Assembly: GCF_000264765.2 (NCBI RefSeq)
Contig: NZ_CP006664.1
Coordinates: forward strand, 1,240,001 to 1,304,000
DNA length: 64,000 bases
Direction of reading: 5' to 3'
Source: Edwardsiella anguillarum ET080813
GTDB taxonomy: Bacteria; Pseudomonadota; Gammaproteobacteria; Enterobacterales; Enterobacteriaceae
Made by a program: the position numbers and the translations under genes. Each line of letters starts with the position of its first letter. Position 1 is the first letter of the stretch. The notes under the pieces were generated by a model that was not told the origin of the DNA, did not search any database, and saw nothing but the letters and a program-made list of their open reading frames with translations. Of the stretch, positions 19,574 through 29,070 are shown piece by piece.

Positions 19574-20995
19574 TTATTTTGCTCCTTCACTCAGTAAATT
19601 CGCATTGCGGCGCTGCGCGCGGTGATAAATCAGCTCCGCCACGATCACGGCCAGCACGGCGCCGCCAATAATCTTGCCGGCGTACTGCATATAGCCGCCC
19701 ATGTCGATCTGTGACGGCGGAATGAACAGCAGGCATACGGCAAAGGCGATAGAGATAAAGCCCAGCGCCGGCAGCACGATCGGCAGGACGCGTCCCGGAA
19801 TACGGAAGCTGCGCGGGGTATCCGGCTGGGTGATACGCAGGCGATAGAAGGCCGGGAACATAACCAGATAGGGGATAAAGTAGGTGATGGTCGTCAGCGC
19901 GGTCAGCATCCAGTAGGCGGCGGCGACGCTCGGCGAAACAAAGGTCGAGAAGCACAGCACCGTCACGATGATGGCCTGCCAGACTAAGGCAAACGCCGGC
20001 GTCTGGTATTTGGGGTGCAGACGCCCGATGCGCTCGCCCAACAGGTTATCCTCACGCGAGGCCTCCTGCAGCATGTAGATGGGTCCAACCAGCCAGGAGT
20101 TGATTTGCCCCAGGGCGCCAAAGAACATACAGATGGCCATGACCGGCAGCAGCCACGGCATATGCAGGGTATTGGCGGCGGAGCGCATGGCCTGCATCAC
20201 GCCGGCGACGATATCGGTCTGTCCGGCCGGCAGCAGGGTATTCAGCGCCCAGGTGCCCACCATGTAGATGCCGACGATCACCGCGGCAGAAAACGCCATG
20301 GCGCGCGGGAAGTCACGCTGCGGGTTGCGGGTGCGCCCGGCGATCATCGGCGCCACCTCCAGACCGGCAAAGGCGAACATCATGCTGGAGAGGAAGACGA
20401 TGGTATCCCAGTGGCTCAGATCCGGCACCCAGTTGGCGGGCGTAGCGTAGTCGGTCTGCATCGGGTGGCCGGTCGCCAGCCAGACGATCGCCAGCAGGAT
20501 CAGGATCGCCGACGGGATAAAGACCCCGCACCAGGCGCTGATGCTGTTGATGATCTTGGTCCACTGCATACCGCGGATATTCATCAGGGTCAGCAGCCAG
20601 AAAATCACCATCGATCCGACGCCGATGAAGATCTTATTCTCCGCCAGCGAAGCGCTGAACATATAGCCGAGGGCCGTGAAGCCAAACTGCAGCATCAGGG
20701 GGAAAAACAGCACGCAGGAGAACAGGAAACAGACCACGACAATCCAGGCGATGCGTTTACCAAAGGCCTCCTTGATCCAGACGAAAATACCGCCGTCCTT
20801 CGGCCAGCCGGTCGACAGCTCGCCGCAGACCATGGCTAACGGGAAAAACAGGCAAAATGCGGCGATCACCCACAGCAGCATGGCCGAGGCGCCATAGGGG
20901 GCGACGTTGGGGATCTGCCGCAGACTCAGAATGGCAATGACATTCATAAAAACAATGTCTTTGATGCCGAGCTTACTGGTGTCTTGAGTACTCAT
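19574..20995 (-). CDS. APC-family amino acid/polyamine antiporter-like permease
   Basis: Inner-membrane transporter of 473 residues with about 12 helices, resembling the AdiC/GadC/PotE group of amino acid/amine exchangers rather than the AAT symporters. I chose the start MSTQDTSK because GGAG lies seven bases upstream; a longer frame from 21094 would run into the dokD 3' end. Helix 1 begins at IKDIVFMNVI and helix 3 follows GELSTGWPKDGG. It is the second gene of the operon, 55 bp after dokD and one base before the racemase start. An exchange of ornithine or lysine for putrescine or cadaverine would fit, but is inferred. Confidence 0.82.
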   Translation of the reverse strand: MSTQDTSKLGIKDIVFMNVIAILSLRQIPNVAPYGASAMLLWVIAAFCLFFPLAMVCGELSTGWPKDGGIFVWIKEAFGKRIAWIVVVCFLFSCVLFFPLMLQFGFTALGYMFSASLAENKIFIGVGSMVIFWLLTLMNIRGMQWTKIINSISAWCGVFIPSAILILLAIVWLATGHPMQTDYATPANWVPDLSHWDTIVFLSSMMFAFAGLEVAPMIAGRTRNPQRDFPRAMAFSAAVIVGIYMVGTWALNTLLPAGQTDIVAGVMQAMRSAANTLHMPWLLPVMAICMFFGALGQINSWLVGPIYMLQEASREDNLLGERIGRLHPKYQTPAFALVWQAIIVTVLCFSTFVSPSVAAAYWMLTALTTITYFIPYLVMFPAFYRLRITQPDTPRSFRIPGRVLPIVLPALGFISIAFAVCLLFIPPSQIDMGGYMQYAGKIIGGAVLAVIVAELIYHRAQRRNANLLSEGAK

Positions 20996-21050
20996 GGACA
21001 TCTCCAGAGCCAGAGAAACAGAAACGGGGAGCCGCGGCCCCCCATGCAGA

Positions 21051-22448
21051 TTAATAAATGTCGTACTTAACCATGTCTTCGTAGCTGTCCTCACGGCGGA
21101 TCAGGCGATCATTGCCCTGACGATCGATCATCACCACGGCGGTGCGCGGACGGTTGTTATAGACCGTCTGGCTTTCAATCGAGTAGGCGCCGGCGTCCAG
21201 GAAGGCGACGACATCGCCGATCGCCGTATCGTGCGGCATCAGGAACTCCTCGCCCTTCACGCCGACGTGGAAGTAGTCGCCGCCGTCGCACAGCGGGCCC
21301 GCCAGCTTGATGTAGCGATCGTGCGCCTCGGTGATGCGCGAGGCGTTATAGACATAGAAGAACCAGTCAAAGTGCTGGCTGTCGGAAAGGACGCTGTAGC
21401 CGGCGTCGACAAACTTCCACTCCACGTGGCACTCCACGTTACCGTCCACATCGTAGTTGGTCTTGCGCTTCTCGCAGGCCACCTCCGTCAGCAGGATGGC
21501 CGCCGAGCCGGTCACCTTGCGCCCCGGCTCGATACAGATCTGCACGTCGGTGCGCCACTTGTGCACCTCGCTGATGACGGCATCGGCAAAGTCCTGCGCA
21601 GTGATCCCGGCGTACATGTTGTCCTTGAGCGGATCGCCGTTCTCTTCATCGTACTTATATGGCACCGGAATGCCGCCGCCGACGTTGATCAGATCGAACC
21701 TGATCCCCAGCACCTGCTCCAGACGGCGGGATTCGTCCACCAGCACGCGGGTCGCTTTGGCAAACGGCTCCGCCTCCGGCACCTGATCGCCCACGTGCAT
21801 GTGCAGGCCGCGCAGGTGTACGTAGGGCATCGCCAGGATACGGCGGCAGGTCTCTTCGGCCTGCTCTAGATCCAGCCCCGACTTGGCGTGGAATGCGGTG
21901 ACCAGCTCGGCGTGGGTAGCGGACGGCACGTTCGGCTCGACGCGCACGCACACGTTGGCGGTCTTCTTCAGGCGGCGGGAGATCGCATCGATATGGTCCA
22001 GCTCATACAAGCTGTCGACGTTGATCAGGTACAGATCGTTGGCGATGGCGTACTCCAGATCCTCAGGCTTTTTCACCACCCCGTTAAACACGATCTGATC
22101 GCCGCGAAAGCCAACCTCCAGACACTTGCGTACCTCATACTGCGAGTTGGCCTCGGCGCAGATCCCGGCGTCGCGGATCGCCTGCAGCACCCCCATCACG
22201 GAGCAGGTTTTGGAGGCGAAGAAGGTTTTGGTGTTCGGATGGGCGGAAAAGGCCTGCTCGATCTCGCGGATATTGCGCACGATCTCCGCCTCGGAGAATA
22301 CGTAGAAGGGGGTGCCATACTTCTTCGCCAGCGCGGTGACATCCTGTCCCTCAAAGCACAGCTTGCCGCCGCGGGCGCTGAAGCGACGATCGTGTTCAAT
22401 TACGTTATGACGCAACTGGTTATAGTTTTTAATAACGTTATCTGACAT
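21051..22448 (-). CDS. dokD: D-ornithine/D-lysine decarboxylase (DokD-like)
   Basis: Fold-type III PLP decarboxylase of 465 residues, the length of Salmonella STM2360 (DokD), which decarboxylates D-ornithine and D-lysine to putrescine and cadaverine. Lys80 (FASKTCS) is the PLP lysine, HVGDQ (218-222) and GGG (257-259) bind the cofactor, and Cys387 in LCDGGD is the catalytic cysteine from the partner subunit. It differs from LysA in its extended N-terminus and in the neighbouring genes: racemase, permeases and a sigma-54 activator, as I recall for the Salmonella locus. A near-perfect sigma-54 promoter lies 59 bp upstream. A generic diaminopimelate decarboxylase label is the main alternative. 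Confidence 0.85.
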   Translation of the reverse strand: MSDNVIKNYNQLRHNVIEHDRRFSARGGKLCFEGQDVTALAKKYGTPFYVFSEAEIVRNIREIEQAFSAHPNTKTFFASKTCSVMGVLQAIRDAGICAEANSQYEVRKCLEVGFRGDQIVFNGVVKKPEDLEYAIANDLYLINVDSLYELDHIDAISRRLKKTANVCVRVEPNVPSATHAELVTAFHAKSGLDLEQAEETCRRILAMPYVHLRGLHMHVGDQVPEAEPFAKATRVLVDESRRLEQVLGIRFDLINVGGGIPVPYKYDEENGDPLKDNMYAGITAQDFADAVISEVHKWRTDVQICIEPGRKVTGSAAILLTEVACEKRKTNYDVDGNVECHVEWKFVDAGYSVLSDSQHFDWFFYVYNASRITEAHDRYIKLAGPLCDGGDYFHVGVKGEEFLMPHDTAIGDVVAFLDAGAYSIESQTVYNNRPRTAVVMIDRQGNDRLIRREDSYEDMVKYDIY

Positions 22449-22506
22449 AAAAACCTCTGATTGCTGTGGATAATATTGATTGATATCGTATCGATAGCAA
22501 CTCTAT

Positions 22507-22522
22507 AGCAATGCACGTGCCA
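22507..22522 (-). promoter_or_regulatory. Sigma-54 promoter of the dokD operon
   Basis: The minus strand reads TGGCACGTGCATTGCT, matching the consensus TGGCAC-N5-TTGCW in every fixed position, with the GG and GC elements at the required spacing. It points toward dokD. The divergent gene encodes a sigma-54 activator, which strongly supports this assignment. Confidence 0.9.
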
Positions 22523-22600
22523 GCTTTTAAATCATTAAAAATCAAGTAGATAAAATAAAATCGCATTGCTAAACATTGGTCGGTCGGTCTGTTTTTCGTC

Positions 22601-22624
22601 GTAGCGCCGAAAATTCGGCGCTAC
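22601..22624. promoter_or_regulatory. 24-bp palindrome, candidate enhancer site for the divergent activator
   Basis: GTAGCGCCGAA and TTCGGCGCTAC form an 11-bp perfect inverted repeat around AA, about 85 bp upstream of the sigma-54 promoter and 41 bp before the regulator start. Position and symmetry fit an upstream activating sequence. A hairpin in the regulator's 5' UTR is also possible. Confidence 0.5.
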
Positions 22625-22664
22625 GTCCCCAGGCGCCCGGCAGTCAACCCAAGGAAAATGCACC

Positions 22665-24113
22665 ATGCCGCCAGTCAACCCGGATCTCCGCAGCGCACTC
22701 AGCATGTTTGCGCGATTCTTCGATCTGATTCATCAGCCCCTCGCCATCATCGACGAGCAGGGCCGCTACGTGTACTACAACCAGGAAAGCGCGGAGCTGG
22801 ACGGCTGCAGCGCAGAGTGTGCTCTGGGGCGCCACATACTGGCCGTCTACCCACGGATGAAGGAGAGCCAAAGCACCATGCTGTGCTCGCTGAAAAGCGG
22901 CGTTGAATACGTGGGGAACTACCAGGTGTACTACAACGCCCGCGGGCGGGCGGTCGACTATCAGCATACGACGGCGCCGCTGTACGCCCGCGACGGCAGC
23001 ATGGTGGGCGCCATCGAAATTGGCCGCGATATGTCGGGCGTACGCCGTCTGCAGGAGCAGGTCGTCGAGCTGAACCAGCGTCTGTACGCCGCGGCCGACG
23101 AGGACAGCCATGCCATCATTACCCAGGATCCGGCGACGCTGGCGCTGATCGATAAAGGGAAACGCCTGGCGCAGAGCAACGTGCCGGTGATCATCGTCGG
23201 CGAGACAGGAACCGGTAAGGAACTGTTTTCCCGCCTGATCCACCGCAGCAGCCCGCGGGCGGAGCGCCCCTTTATCGCCCTGAACTGCGGCGCCCTGCCG
23301 CCGACCCTGATCGAGAGTACGCTGTTCGGCACCGTCAAAGGCGCCTTTACCGGCGCGGAGAACAGCAAGGGGTATCTGGAGCTGGCCGACGGCGGCACCC
23401 TGTTCCTGGATGAGCTCAACGCCATGCCGCTGGAGATGCAGAGCAAGCTATTGCGCTTTCTCCAGGATAAAACCTACTGGAAGCTGGGCGGCAGCCAGCA
23501 GAAACAGTCGGACGTACGCATTGTGGCGGCGATGAACGAGGCGCCTGCCGCCCTGATAGACCAGGGGAGACTGCGGGCCGATCTGTTCTATCGCCTAAGC
23601 GTCGGCATGCTCGCGCTGCCGCCGCTCTCCGCCAGGCCGTCCGATATTCTGCTGCTGGCTAACCACTTCCTCACCAAATACCGCAACGACATGGTGCACC
23701 GCATCCACGGCATCGCCAAAGAGGCCCAGGATACCCTGCTGCGTCGGCGCTGGCCCGGCAACGTGCGCATGCTGGAAAACACCATCGTACGCAGCATGAT
23801 CATGCAGGATCACGACGGCCCCCTCGACTGCATCGCCTACGATGAAGAGGCGCTGAGCATGATTCCGTCGCGCGGCGCATGCCCTCCGCCGCCCATCGAG
23901 CCGCCGCCCAGCGCGTATCCGGCCATCCAGGAAGAGGGCAATCTGGCCCAACGCATCGCACGCTATGAGCGCGGCCAGATCGTCCAGGCCCTCAACCACA
24001 GCAACGGCTGCGTCGCCCAGGCGGCGCGCAGCCTGGGGCTCTCGCGTACCACCCTGCAGTACAAGGTGCACAAATACGCGATCCATCTGGGGGTCATTGA
24101 TACCCTAGACTAA
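22665..24113 (+). CDS. Sigma-54-dependent enhancer-binding activator with PAS domain
   Basis: Transcription activator of 482 residues. A PAS sensor domain (about 10-125, starting FDLIHQPLAIIDEQGRYVYY) is followed by an AAA+ domain with Walker A GETGTGKE (179-186), the sigma-54-contacting GAFTGA loop (226-231) and Walker B GGTLFLDE (243-250). A Fis-type helix-turn-helix lies at the C-terminus (about 435-475, AARSLGLSRTTLQYK). There is no receiver domain, so it is likely controlled by a small ligand or redox signal through PAS rather than phosphorylation. It diverges from dokD, whose promoter is of the sigma-54 type. This matches the arrangement recalled for Salmonella STM2361/STM2360. Confidence 0.93.
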   Translation: MPPVNPDLRSALSMFARFFDLIHQPLAIIDEQGRYVYYNQESAELDGCSAECALGRHILAVYPRMKESQSTMLCSLKSGVEYVGNYQVYYNARGRAVDYQHTTAPLYARDGSMVGAIEIGRDMSGVRRLQEQVVELNQRLYAAADEDSHAIITQDPATLALIDKGKRLAQSNVPVIIVGETGTGKELFSRLIHRSSPRAERPFIALNCGALPPTLIESTLFGTVKGAFTGAENSKGYLELADGGTLFLDELNAMPLEMQSKLLRFLQDKTYWKLGGSQQKQSDVRIVAAMNEAPAALIDQGRLRADLFYRLSVGMLALPPLSARPSDILLLANHFLTKYRNDMVHRIHGIAKEAQDTLLRRRWPGNVRMLENTIVRSMIMQDHDGPLDCIAYDEEALSMIPSRGACPPPPIEPPPSAYPAIQEEGNLAQRIARYERGQIVQALNHSNGCVAQAARSLGLSRTTLQYKVHKYAIHLGVIDTLD

Positions 24114-24183
24114 CTCAGAGAGGAGCGTCATCGCTGACGCAGCACGGGACGCGCCCTGCCTGGCAGGAGAGCCTGCGCGGGAC

Positions 24184-24210
24184 AAAAAAACGGGAGCCCG
24201 CAGGCTCCCG
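24184..24210 (-). terminator. Rho-independent terminator of rraB
   Basis: CGGGAGCC-CGCA-GGCTCCCG with a seven-base A run at 24184-24190 gives a strong minus-strand terminator after rraB. It lies between convergent genes and may also slow transcription from the regulator side. Confidence 0.88.
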
Positions 24211-24237
24211 TCAGCACGATCGCGATCGACATCGATC

Positions 24238-24669
24238 TCAGTGGCGACGACCGTCGTCGTCCTCGTCGATCGCCTCGTCGTCGTACTCCTCGCCGTCGTC
24301 ACCCTCTTCGCCGTCCGGATCTTCAAAATAGGTTCCCCAGCCGTCGTAGCTGACGCCGTGCTTCTCCGCCAGGGCGATCAGTTGCTCGACCTGAGCATCG
24401 ATGGTCTCGGCGTTCAGCCCCACTTCACTGATCACGTCGCAGCACATCAGCAGGATGCCCCCTTCAACCTCCAGCTCCTCGGCATCGGTCACTTCGTAAC
24501 CCAGCTTGAACGCCTCCACGGCAGCCTGCTCCAGCGCCTCAAAGCGCTCCGCCGACAGGTGGTGCTCAATGGTGTACAGCGCGTCCGGATCGCTGCCGTC
24601 GTCCAGCAGCTCCTCAATAATCATGCGGGTTTCTTCGCGCTGTTCTTCCAGCAGCTCTCGGTTTGCCAT
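24238..24669 (-). CDS. rraB: Ribonuclease E inhibitor RraB
   Basis: Small acidic protein that binds RNase E and alters its activity and degradosome composition. The ATG at 24669 ([20 protein letters not shown]) is chosen over the frame from 24684, because family members begin here and AGGATCAG lies upstream. The 143 residues end in a strongly acidic tail ([18 protein letters not shown]), typical of RraB. It is divergent from argI as in E. coli. Confidence 0.94.
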   Translation of the reverse strand: MANRELLEEQREETRMIIEELLDDGSDPDALYTIEHHLSAERFEALEQAAVEAFKLGYEVTDAEELEVEGGILLMCCDVISEVGLNAETIDAQVEQLIALAEKHGVSYDGWGTYFEDPDGEEGDDGEEYDDEAIDEDDDGRRH

Positions 24670-24768
24670 TTCACTGATCCTCAATCGCTAAGCCTTTGGC
24701 GCATTCTCCCACAGGCGACGGCGCCTCACCACTCAAGAAAATACAATATTTCACGCTCGGGGGTTGAA

Positions 24769-24807
24769 AATGAATTTTAATACACATAATGTGAATATAA
24801 ATTCATC
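24769..24807 (+). promoter_or_regulatory. Tandem ARG boxes (ArgR operator) of argI
   Basis: Two 18-bp boxes, 24769-24786 (AATGAATTTTAATACACA) and 24790-24807 (TGTGAATATAAATTCATC), are separated by exactly three bases, the standard ArgR hexamer arrangement. They overlap a probable promoter (TTGAAA at 24764-24769). Arginine repression of argI is expected. Confidence 0.88.
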
Positions 24808-24842
24808 GCAGCATAACCCCCCCACAGACGGAGATGACCCAT

Positions 24843-25844
24843 ATGGATCAGCTTAATCAGCAGCACTTCCTGAGGTTACTGGATTTCACCCCGCAGCAAA
24901 TTGCATATCTACTCAATCTGGCTGCCGAACTGAAGCAGGCCAAAAAACAGGGGTGCGAATGCCCTCGTCTGCGGGGCAAAAACATCGCGCTGATCTTTGA
25001 AAAGGACTCCACCCGTACCCGCTGCTCCTTTGAGGTGGCCGCCTACGATCAGGGCGCCCATGTCACCTACCTCGGCCCCAGCGGCAGCCAGATAGGCCAT
25101 AAAGAGTCGATCAAGGATAGCGCGCGGGTGCTCGGCAGGCTGTATGACGCCATTCAATACCGCGGCTTTGGCCAGCAGGTGGTAGAGACGCTGGCGCACT
25201 ACGCCGGCGTGCCGGTGTGGAACGGCCTGACCGATGAGTTTCACCCCACGCAGATCCTGGCGGACTTCCTCACCATGCGCGAACACTGCGCCAAGCCCCT
25301 TGCCGCCATGAAGCTGGCCTATCTGGGCGACGCGCGCAATAACATGGGCAACTCACTGCTGGAGGGCGCCGCGCTGATGGGGATGGAGCTGCGCCTGGTC
25401 GCGCCCAAGGCCTACTGGCCGGAGGCCGAGCTGATCGCCCAGTGCCAGGCCGTGGCAGAGCAGACCGGGGCGAAGCTGGTGCTGACGGAGGAGGTCGCCG
25501 AAGGGGTACAGGGCGCCGACTTCCTGTATACCGATGTGTGGGTCTCCATGGGCGAGCCCAAATCGGTCTGGCAAGAGCGCATTACCCAGCTGCTGCCGTA
25601 TCAGGTCAACCTGCAAACGCTGCAGCTGAGCGGCAACCCGCAGGTAAAATTCCTGCACTGCCTGCCCGCCTTCCACGACGAGATGACCGGCGTAGGCCAG
25701 CAGATGGCCGAACAGTATGGGCTACACGGCGGAATTGAGGTGACCGATGAGGTGTTTGAATCGCCCCACAGCATCGTCTTCGATCAGGCGGAGAACCGCC
25801 TGCATACCATCAAGGCGGTGATGGTGGCGACCCTGGGCGAATAA
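24843..25844 (+). CDS. argI: Ornithine carbamoyltransferase ArgI
   Basis: Cytosolic trimer converting ornithine and carbamoyl phosphate to citrulline in arginine synthesis. The ATG at 24843 ([15 protein letters not shown]) gives 334 residues and aligns with the E. coli start; the ATG at 24834 is too close to the GGAG site. The carbamoyl phosphate motif is STRTR (about 56-60) and the ornithine-binding motif HCLPAFHDE lies near residue 273. It draws on the same ornithine pool as the adjacent dokD operon, a possible metabolic link. Confidence 0.96.
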   Translation: MDQLNQQHFLRLLDFTPQQIAYLLNLAAELKQAKKQGCECPRLRGKNIALIFEKDSTRTRCSFEVAAYDQGAHVTYLGPSGSQIGHKESIKDSARVLGRLYDAIQYRGFGQQVVETLAHYAGVPVWNGLTDEFHPTQILADFLTMREHCAKPLAAMKLAYLGDARNNMGNSLLEGAALMGMELRLVAPKAYWPEAELIAQCQAVAEQTGAKLVLTEEVAEGVQGADFLYTDVWVSMGEPKSVWQERITQLLPYQVNLQTLQLSGNPQVKFLHCLPAFHDEMTGVGQQMAEQYGLHGGIEVTDEVFESPHSIVFDQAENRLHTIKAVMVATLGE

Positions 25845-25872
25845 CGGCGCGCGGCATCAGAGACCGCACGAG

Positions 25873-25892
25873 CCAGCGGCCACCGCCGCTGG
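25873..25892. terminator. Stem-loop between convergent argI and tabA
   Basis: CCAGCGGC-CACC-GCCGCTGG is a perfect eight-base-pair stem, placed between the two stops. It lacks a U tract, so it is a weak terminator candidate at best. Confidence 0.4.
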
Positions 25893-25904
25893 CCGCCGTG
25901 ACCG

Positions 25905-26390
<486 letters not shown>

Positions 26391-26490
26391 TCATTCATTC
26401 CCTTGTTTATAAAACTGCGTTTTATTTTAACCAGGAGACGACGGCGTAACTGCGCCGTTCGCCACATTTATGGCAGGGGCGTCAGAAAGA

Positions 26491-26519
26491 AAAAAAGGTC
26501 CCGGCGCAGGCCGGGACCA
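26491..26519 (-). terminator. Rho-independent terminator of glpACB
   Basis: GGTCCCGGC-GCAG-GCCGGGACC with a seven-base A run at 26491-26497 makes a strong minus-strand terminator after glpC. Confidence 0.88.
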
Positions 26520-26608
26520 AACAGGGACACTCACTCTAACAGGAGGTAATAACAAGAAAAGCTCGATGATACAGAGACGCCCCGTCACCCAGCGGGGCCG
26601 CCGACCGG

Positions 26609-27808
26609 CTACGCCAGCGCCTGGGCCAGCAGGGTGATCGGATGTTCGCAGCGCTTACTGGTGGACATTTCGATCTGCCATTTACAAGTCTCACAGTCGG
26701 TGACCACCAGATCCACGCCGCTGGCGTCGATCTGGCGGAACAACCCGGCGCCGATGCCCTGTGCGGTCTCATAGTTCTCCTTCTTGAAACCGTAGGTCCC
26801 GGCGATACCGCAGCACTGGGAGTCCAGAATGATAAGCTCTACGCCCGGAATCATCTGCAGCAACGCCAGGGTATAGGGCGCCCAGCCCATCCGCTCCATA
26901 TGACACGGCGTATGGTAGGCGATCTTCAGGTTCAGCGGCTTCAGGGGCAGCGTGCGTCCGCCGTCGAGCAGACGGTAGAGATGACGGGTCGCCAGCTCGA
27001 CCCGATCGCGCACCGGCGTGGTATCGATATCCAGCACGTGCGGGTACTCGTCGCGCAGCATGAAGGTGCAGCTCGAGGAGGTCGCCACCACCGGCAGCCC
27101 CTTCTCCAGCACCGCCTCGCTCAGGGAGTCGGCGTTCACCCGCGCCTGTTTCTTGGCCTGATCGATAAAGCCGTTGGCCACCAGCGGCACGCCGCAGCAC
27201 TTCTCACGTGACAGCAGCTGGACCCCGATATCCATGGCGTTAAACACCCGCACCAGATCCTTGCCCAGCTGTGGATGGTTGTAGTTCACGTAGCAGCCGT
27301 GGAAGAACGCCACCTGCTCACTAAAGCGCGCCTGCTCCGCGCTCTGCTTGCGCATCCAGCTGCGGAAGGTGCCATGGGAGTACTTGGGCAGCTCGCGGCG
27401 ATGGTCGATCTTCAGCGCCTTATCCAGCAGCTGACGCACCGGCTTCAGGCCGGTGGTGGCGTTGATCAGCGGCGCAAACGGCGTTGAGAGGGTGCCCATC
27501 AGATCGGTATGGCTGAGGATGGCGTCGCGCAGCTTGGGCTTATGGTTACCGTACTGATTCTTGGCGCGCAGAATGATGTCGCCGATCTTTACGTCGGACG
27601 GACAGGCCACCTCGCAGCGCTTGCAGTTGGTGCAGTACTTCAGCGCCTCATCGTACAGCTGCGGATCCTTCAGGCGCAGACGCTCCCCGTCCGGGCCCGC
27701 CTGTTTTGGGCCGGGATAGGCCGGATTCACCTTGGCGACCGGACAATAGGTGGTGCACACGGTGCACTTGATACATTGTTCAAAGCTGTTATCAGCAGGC
27801 AGGCTCAT
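26609..27808 (-). CDS. glpC: Anaerobic glycerol-3-phosphate dehydrogenase subunit C
   Basis: Iron-sulfur subunit that links the GlpAB dimer to the membrane quinone pool. Two CxxCxxCxxxCP ferredoxin motifs are seen (CIKCTVCTTYCP and CTNCKRCEVACP, residues about 11-65). Two CCG domains follow, with CCGVPL and CCGIAGTYGF. The 399 residues agree with E. coli (396). Its ATG overlaps the glpB stop (TAATG), so translation is coupled. Confidence 0.96.
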   Translation of the reverse strand: MSLPADNSFEQCIKCTVCTTYCPVAKVNPAYPGPKQAGPDGERLRLKDPQLYDEALKYCTNCKRCEVACPSDVKIGDIILRAKNQYGNHKPKLRDAILSHTDLMGTLSTPFAPLINATTGLKPVRQLLDKALKIDHRRELPKYSHGTFRSWMRKQSAEQARFSEQVAFFHGCYVNYNHPQLGKDLVRVFNAMDIGVQLLSREKCCGVPLVANGFIDQAKKQARVNADSLSEAVLEKGLPVVATSSSCTFMLRDEYPHVLDIDTTPVRDRVELATRHLYRLLDGGRTLPLKPLNLKIAYHTPCHMERMGWAPYTLALLQMIPGVELIILDSQCCGIAGTYGFKKENYETAQGIGAGLFRQIDASGVDLVVTDCETCKWQIEMSTSKRCEHPITLLAQALA

Positions 27809-29070
27809 TACGCGTCCTCCGCCAGAATCTGTTGCGCGGCGTGCAGGGCGGTGAGCAGGGAAACCCCGGCGCCGCAGCCCTGATGGATCGGATCATAGCC
27901 GCCCAGCACGGCGCCGGCGGCATACAGGTTATTGACGACGGCGCCGTTGACGGCGGCGCGCTGCTCGGCGTCGCCGCGCACCCCGAACTGCAGGTACGGC
28001 TGCGGCGCGAACATCGACTCGCTGCACCAGTCGCTGCGATCGGCGGCCGAGATGACGTCCAGACCGAACACCGGCTCACGCACGCCGCCGAAGTCGGCGC
28101 GTAGCCCGTTGCTGAAGAAGCTGCCGCTGGCCAACACCACATGACGCGGACGCAGCGGAATATCGCCGTGATTGCGGGTGTACACACGAGCCACCCGGTT
28201 ATTCTCATACTCCGCACGCAGCACCGTATCCCCCGGCATGATCAGGCCGCCCAGCGCCTGAAAACGGCGGCGCAGCCGCTGGTGAATATGGATCCCCAGC
28301 ACCGACGGCGGCAGGGTCGGCAGCAGCATCAGCGGACGGGCGACCGCCGCGCGCAGCTGCACCAGCGCATCGTCGCAGTCCACGCCGACGCAGGCGGGCA
28401 TCAGGATGGCATCCGCCTGCGCCCCATGACGGTTCAGCTCCTCGGCCAGCAGGCGGCGGTTCTCCGCCACGTCGAGCACCCGGGCGATGTTGACCGCGCG
28501 GAACTCGCTGGGGTTGCCGCGCAGACGATCCAGCGCCGGCAGCGTCAGCTCGACCACCTCGCACTCGGCCCCCTGCTCCTGCAGAGAGCTGGCCACCAGC
28601 TGCGGCTGAAAATCGAGAAACCCTTCAATGCCGGCCACCAGGATACGCCGCCACGGCAGCGCGGCGTCCACATCGCTCACCGGCACCTCATCCGGGCTCA
28701 GCCAGGTCAGACGGCGGGTGCCCAGGGGGGTGACTCGCAGGTGGTTACGCTGATGGTCGCCCACCAGCGCCAGTCCGCTGCGCTCCAGCAGGCGCTCGGC
28801 CTCAACGGCGTAGCGGGAAAACCGCTCGGCGCCCATCAGGCTATAGGGGTGCTGCGGCGCCTGGCGCTGCAGCTCGTCAATCGCCGCACGCGGCGCGGTA
28901 ACCGGCGTACCGTCCGGCAGGCGCGACAGCAGATCAAAGGAGCCGGAGGAGAAGTGCAGCGCACTCTGCCCGGCGCTGACGATAGCGCAGCGTTGCCCGG
29001 CCTCGGCCAGGCGGATGCCGCAGGCCAGTCCGGCCAGGCCGCCGCCGATCATCAGGGTATCAAATTTCAT
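27808..29070 (-). CDS. glpB: Anaerobic glycerol-3-phosphate dehydrogenase subunit B
   Basis: Flavoprotein subunit of the anaerobic dehydrogenase, passing electrons from GlpA to GlpC. The ATG at 29070 (MKFDTLMIGGGLAGLACGI) gives 420 residues, like E. coli (419), with the Rossmann GGGLAG motif at 9-14. A longer frame upstream lies inside glpA. It overlaps the glpA 3' end by 11 bases. Confidence 0.95.
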   Translation of the reverse strand: MKFDTLMIGGGLAGLACGIRLAEAGQRCAIVSAGQSALHFSSGSFDLLSRLPDGTPVTAPRAAIDELQRQAPQHPYSLMGAERFSRYAVEAERLLERSGLALVGDHQRNHLRVTPLGTRRLTWLSPDEVPVSDVDAALPWRRILVAGIEGFLDFQPQLVASSLQEQGAECEVVELTLPALDRLRGNPSEFRAVNIARVLDVAENRRLLAEELNRHGAQADAILMPACVGVDCDDALVQLRAAVARPLMLLPTLPPSVLGIHIHQRLRRRFQALGGLIMPGDTVLRAEYENNRVARVYTRNHGDIPLRPRHVVLASGSFFSNGLRADFGGVREPVFGLDVISAADRSDWCSESMFAPQPYLQFGVRGDAEQRAAVNGAVVNNLYAAGAVLGGYDPIHQGCGAGVSLLTALHAAQQILAEDA

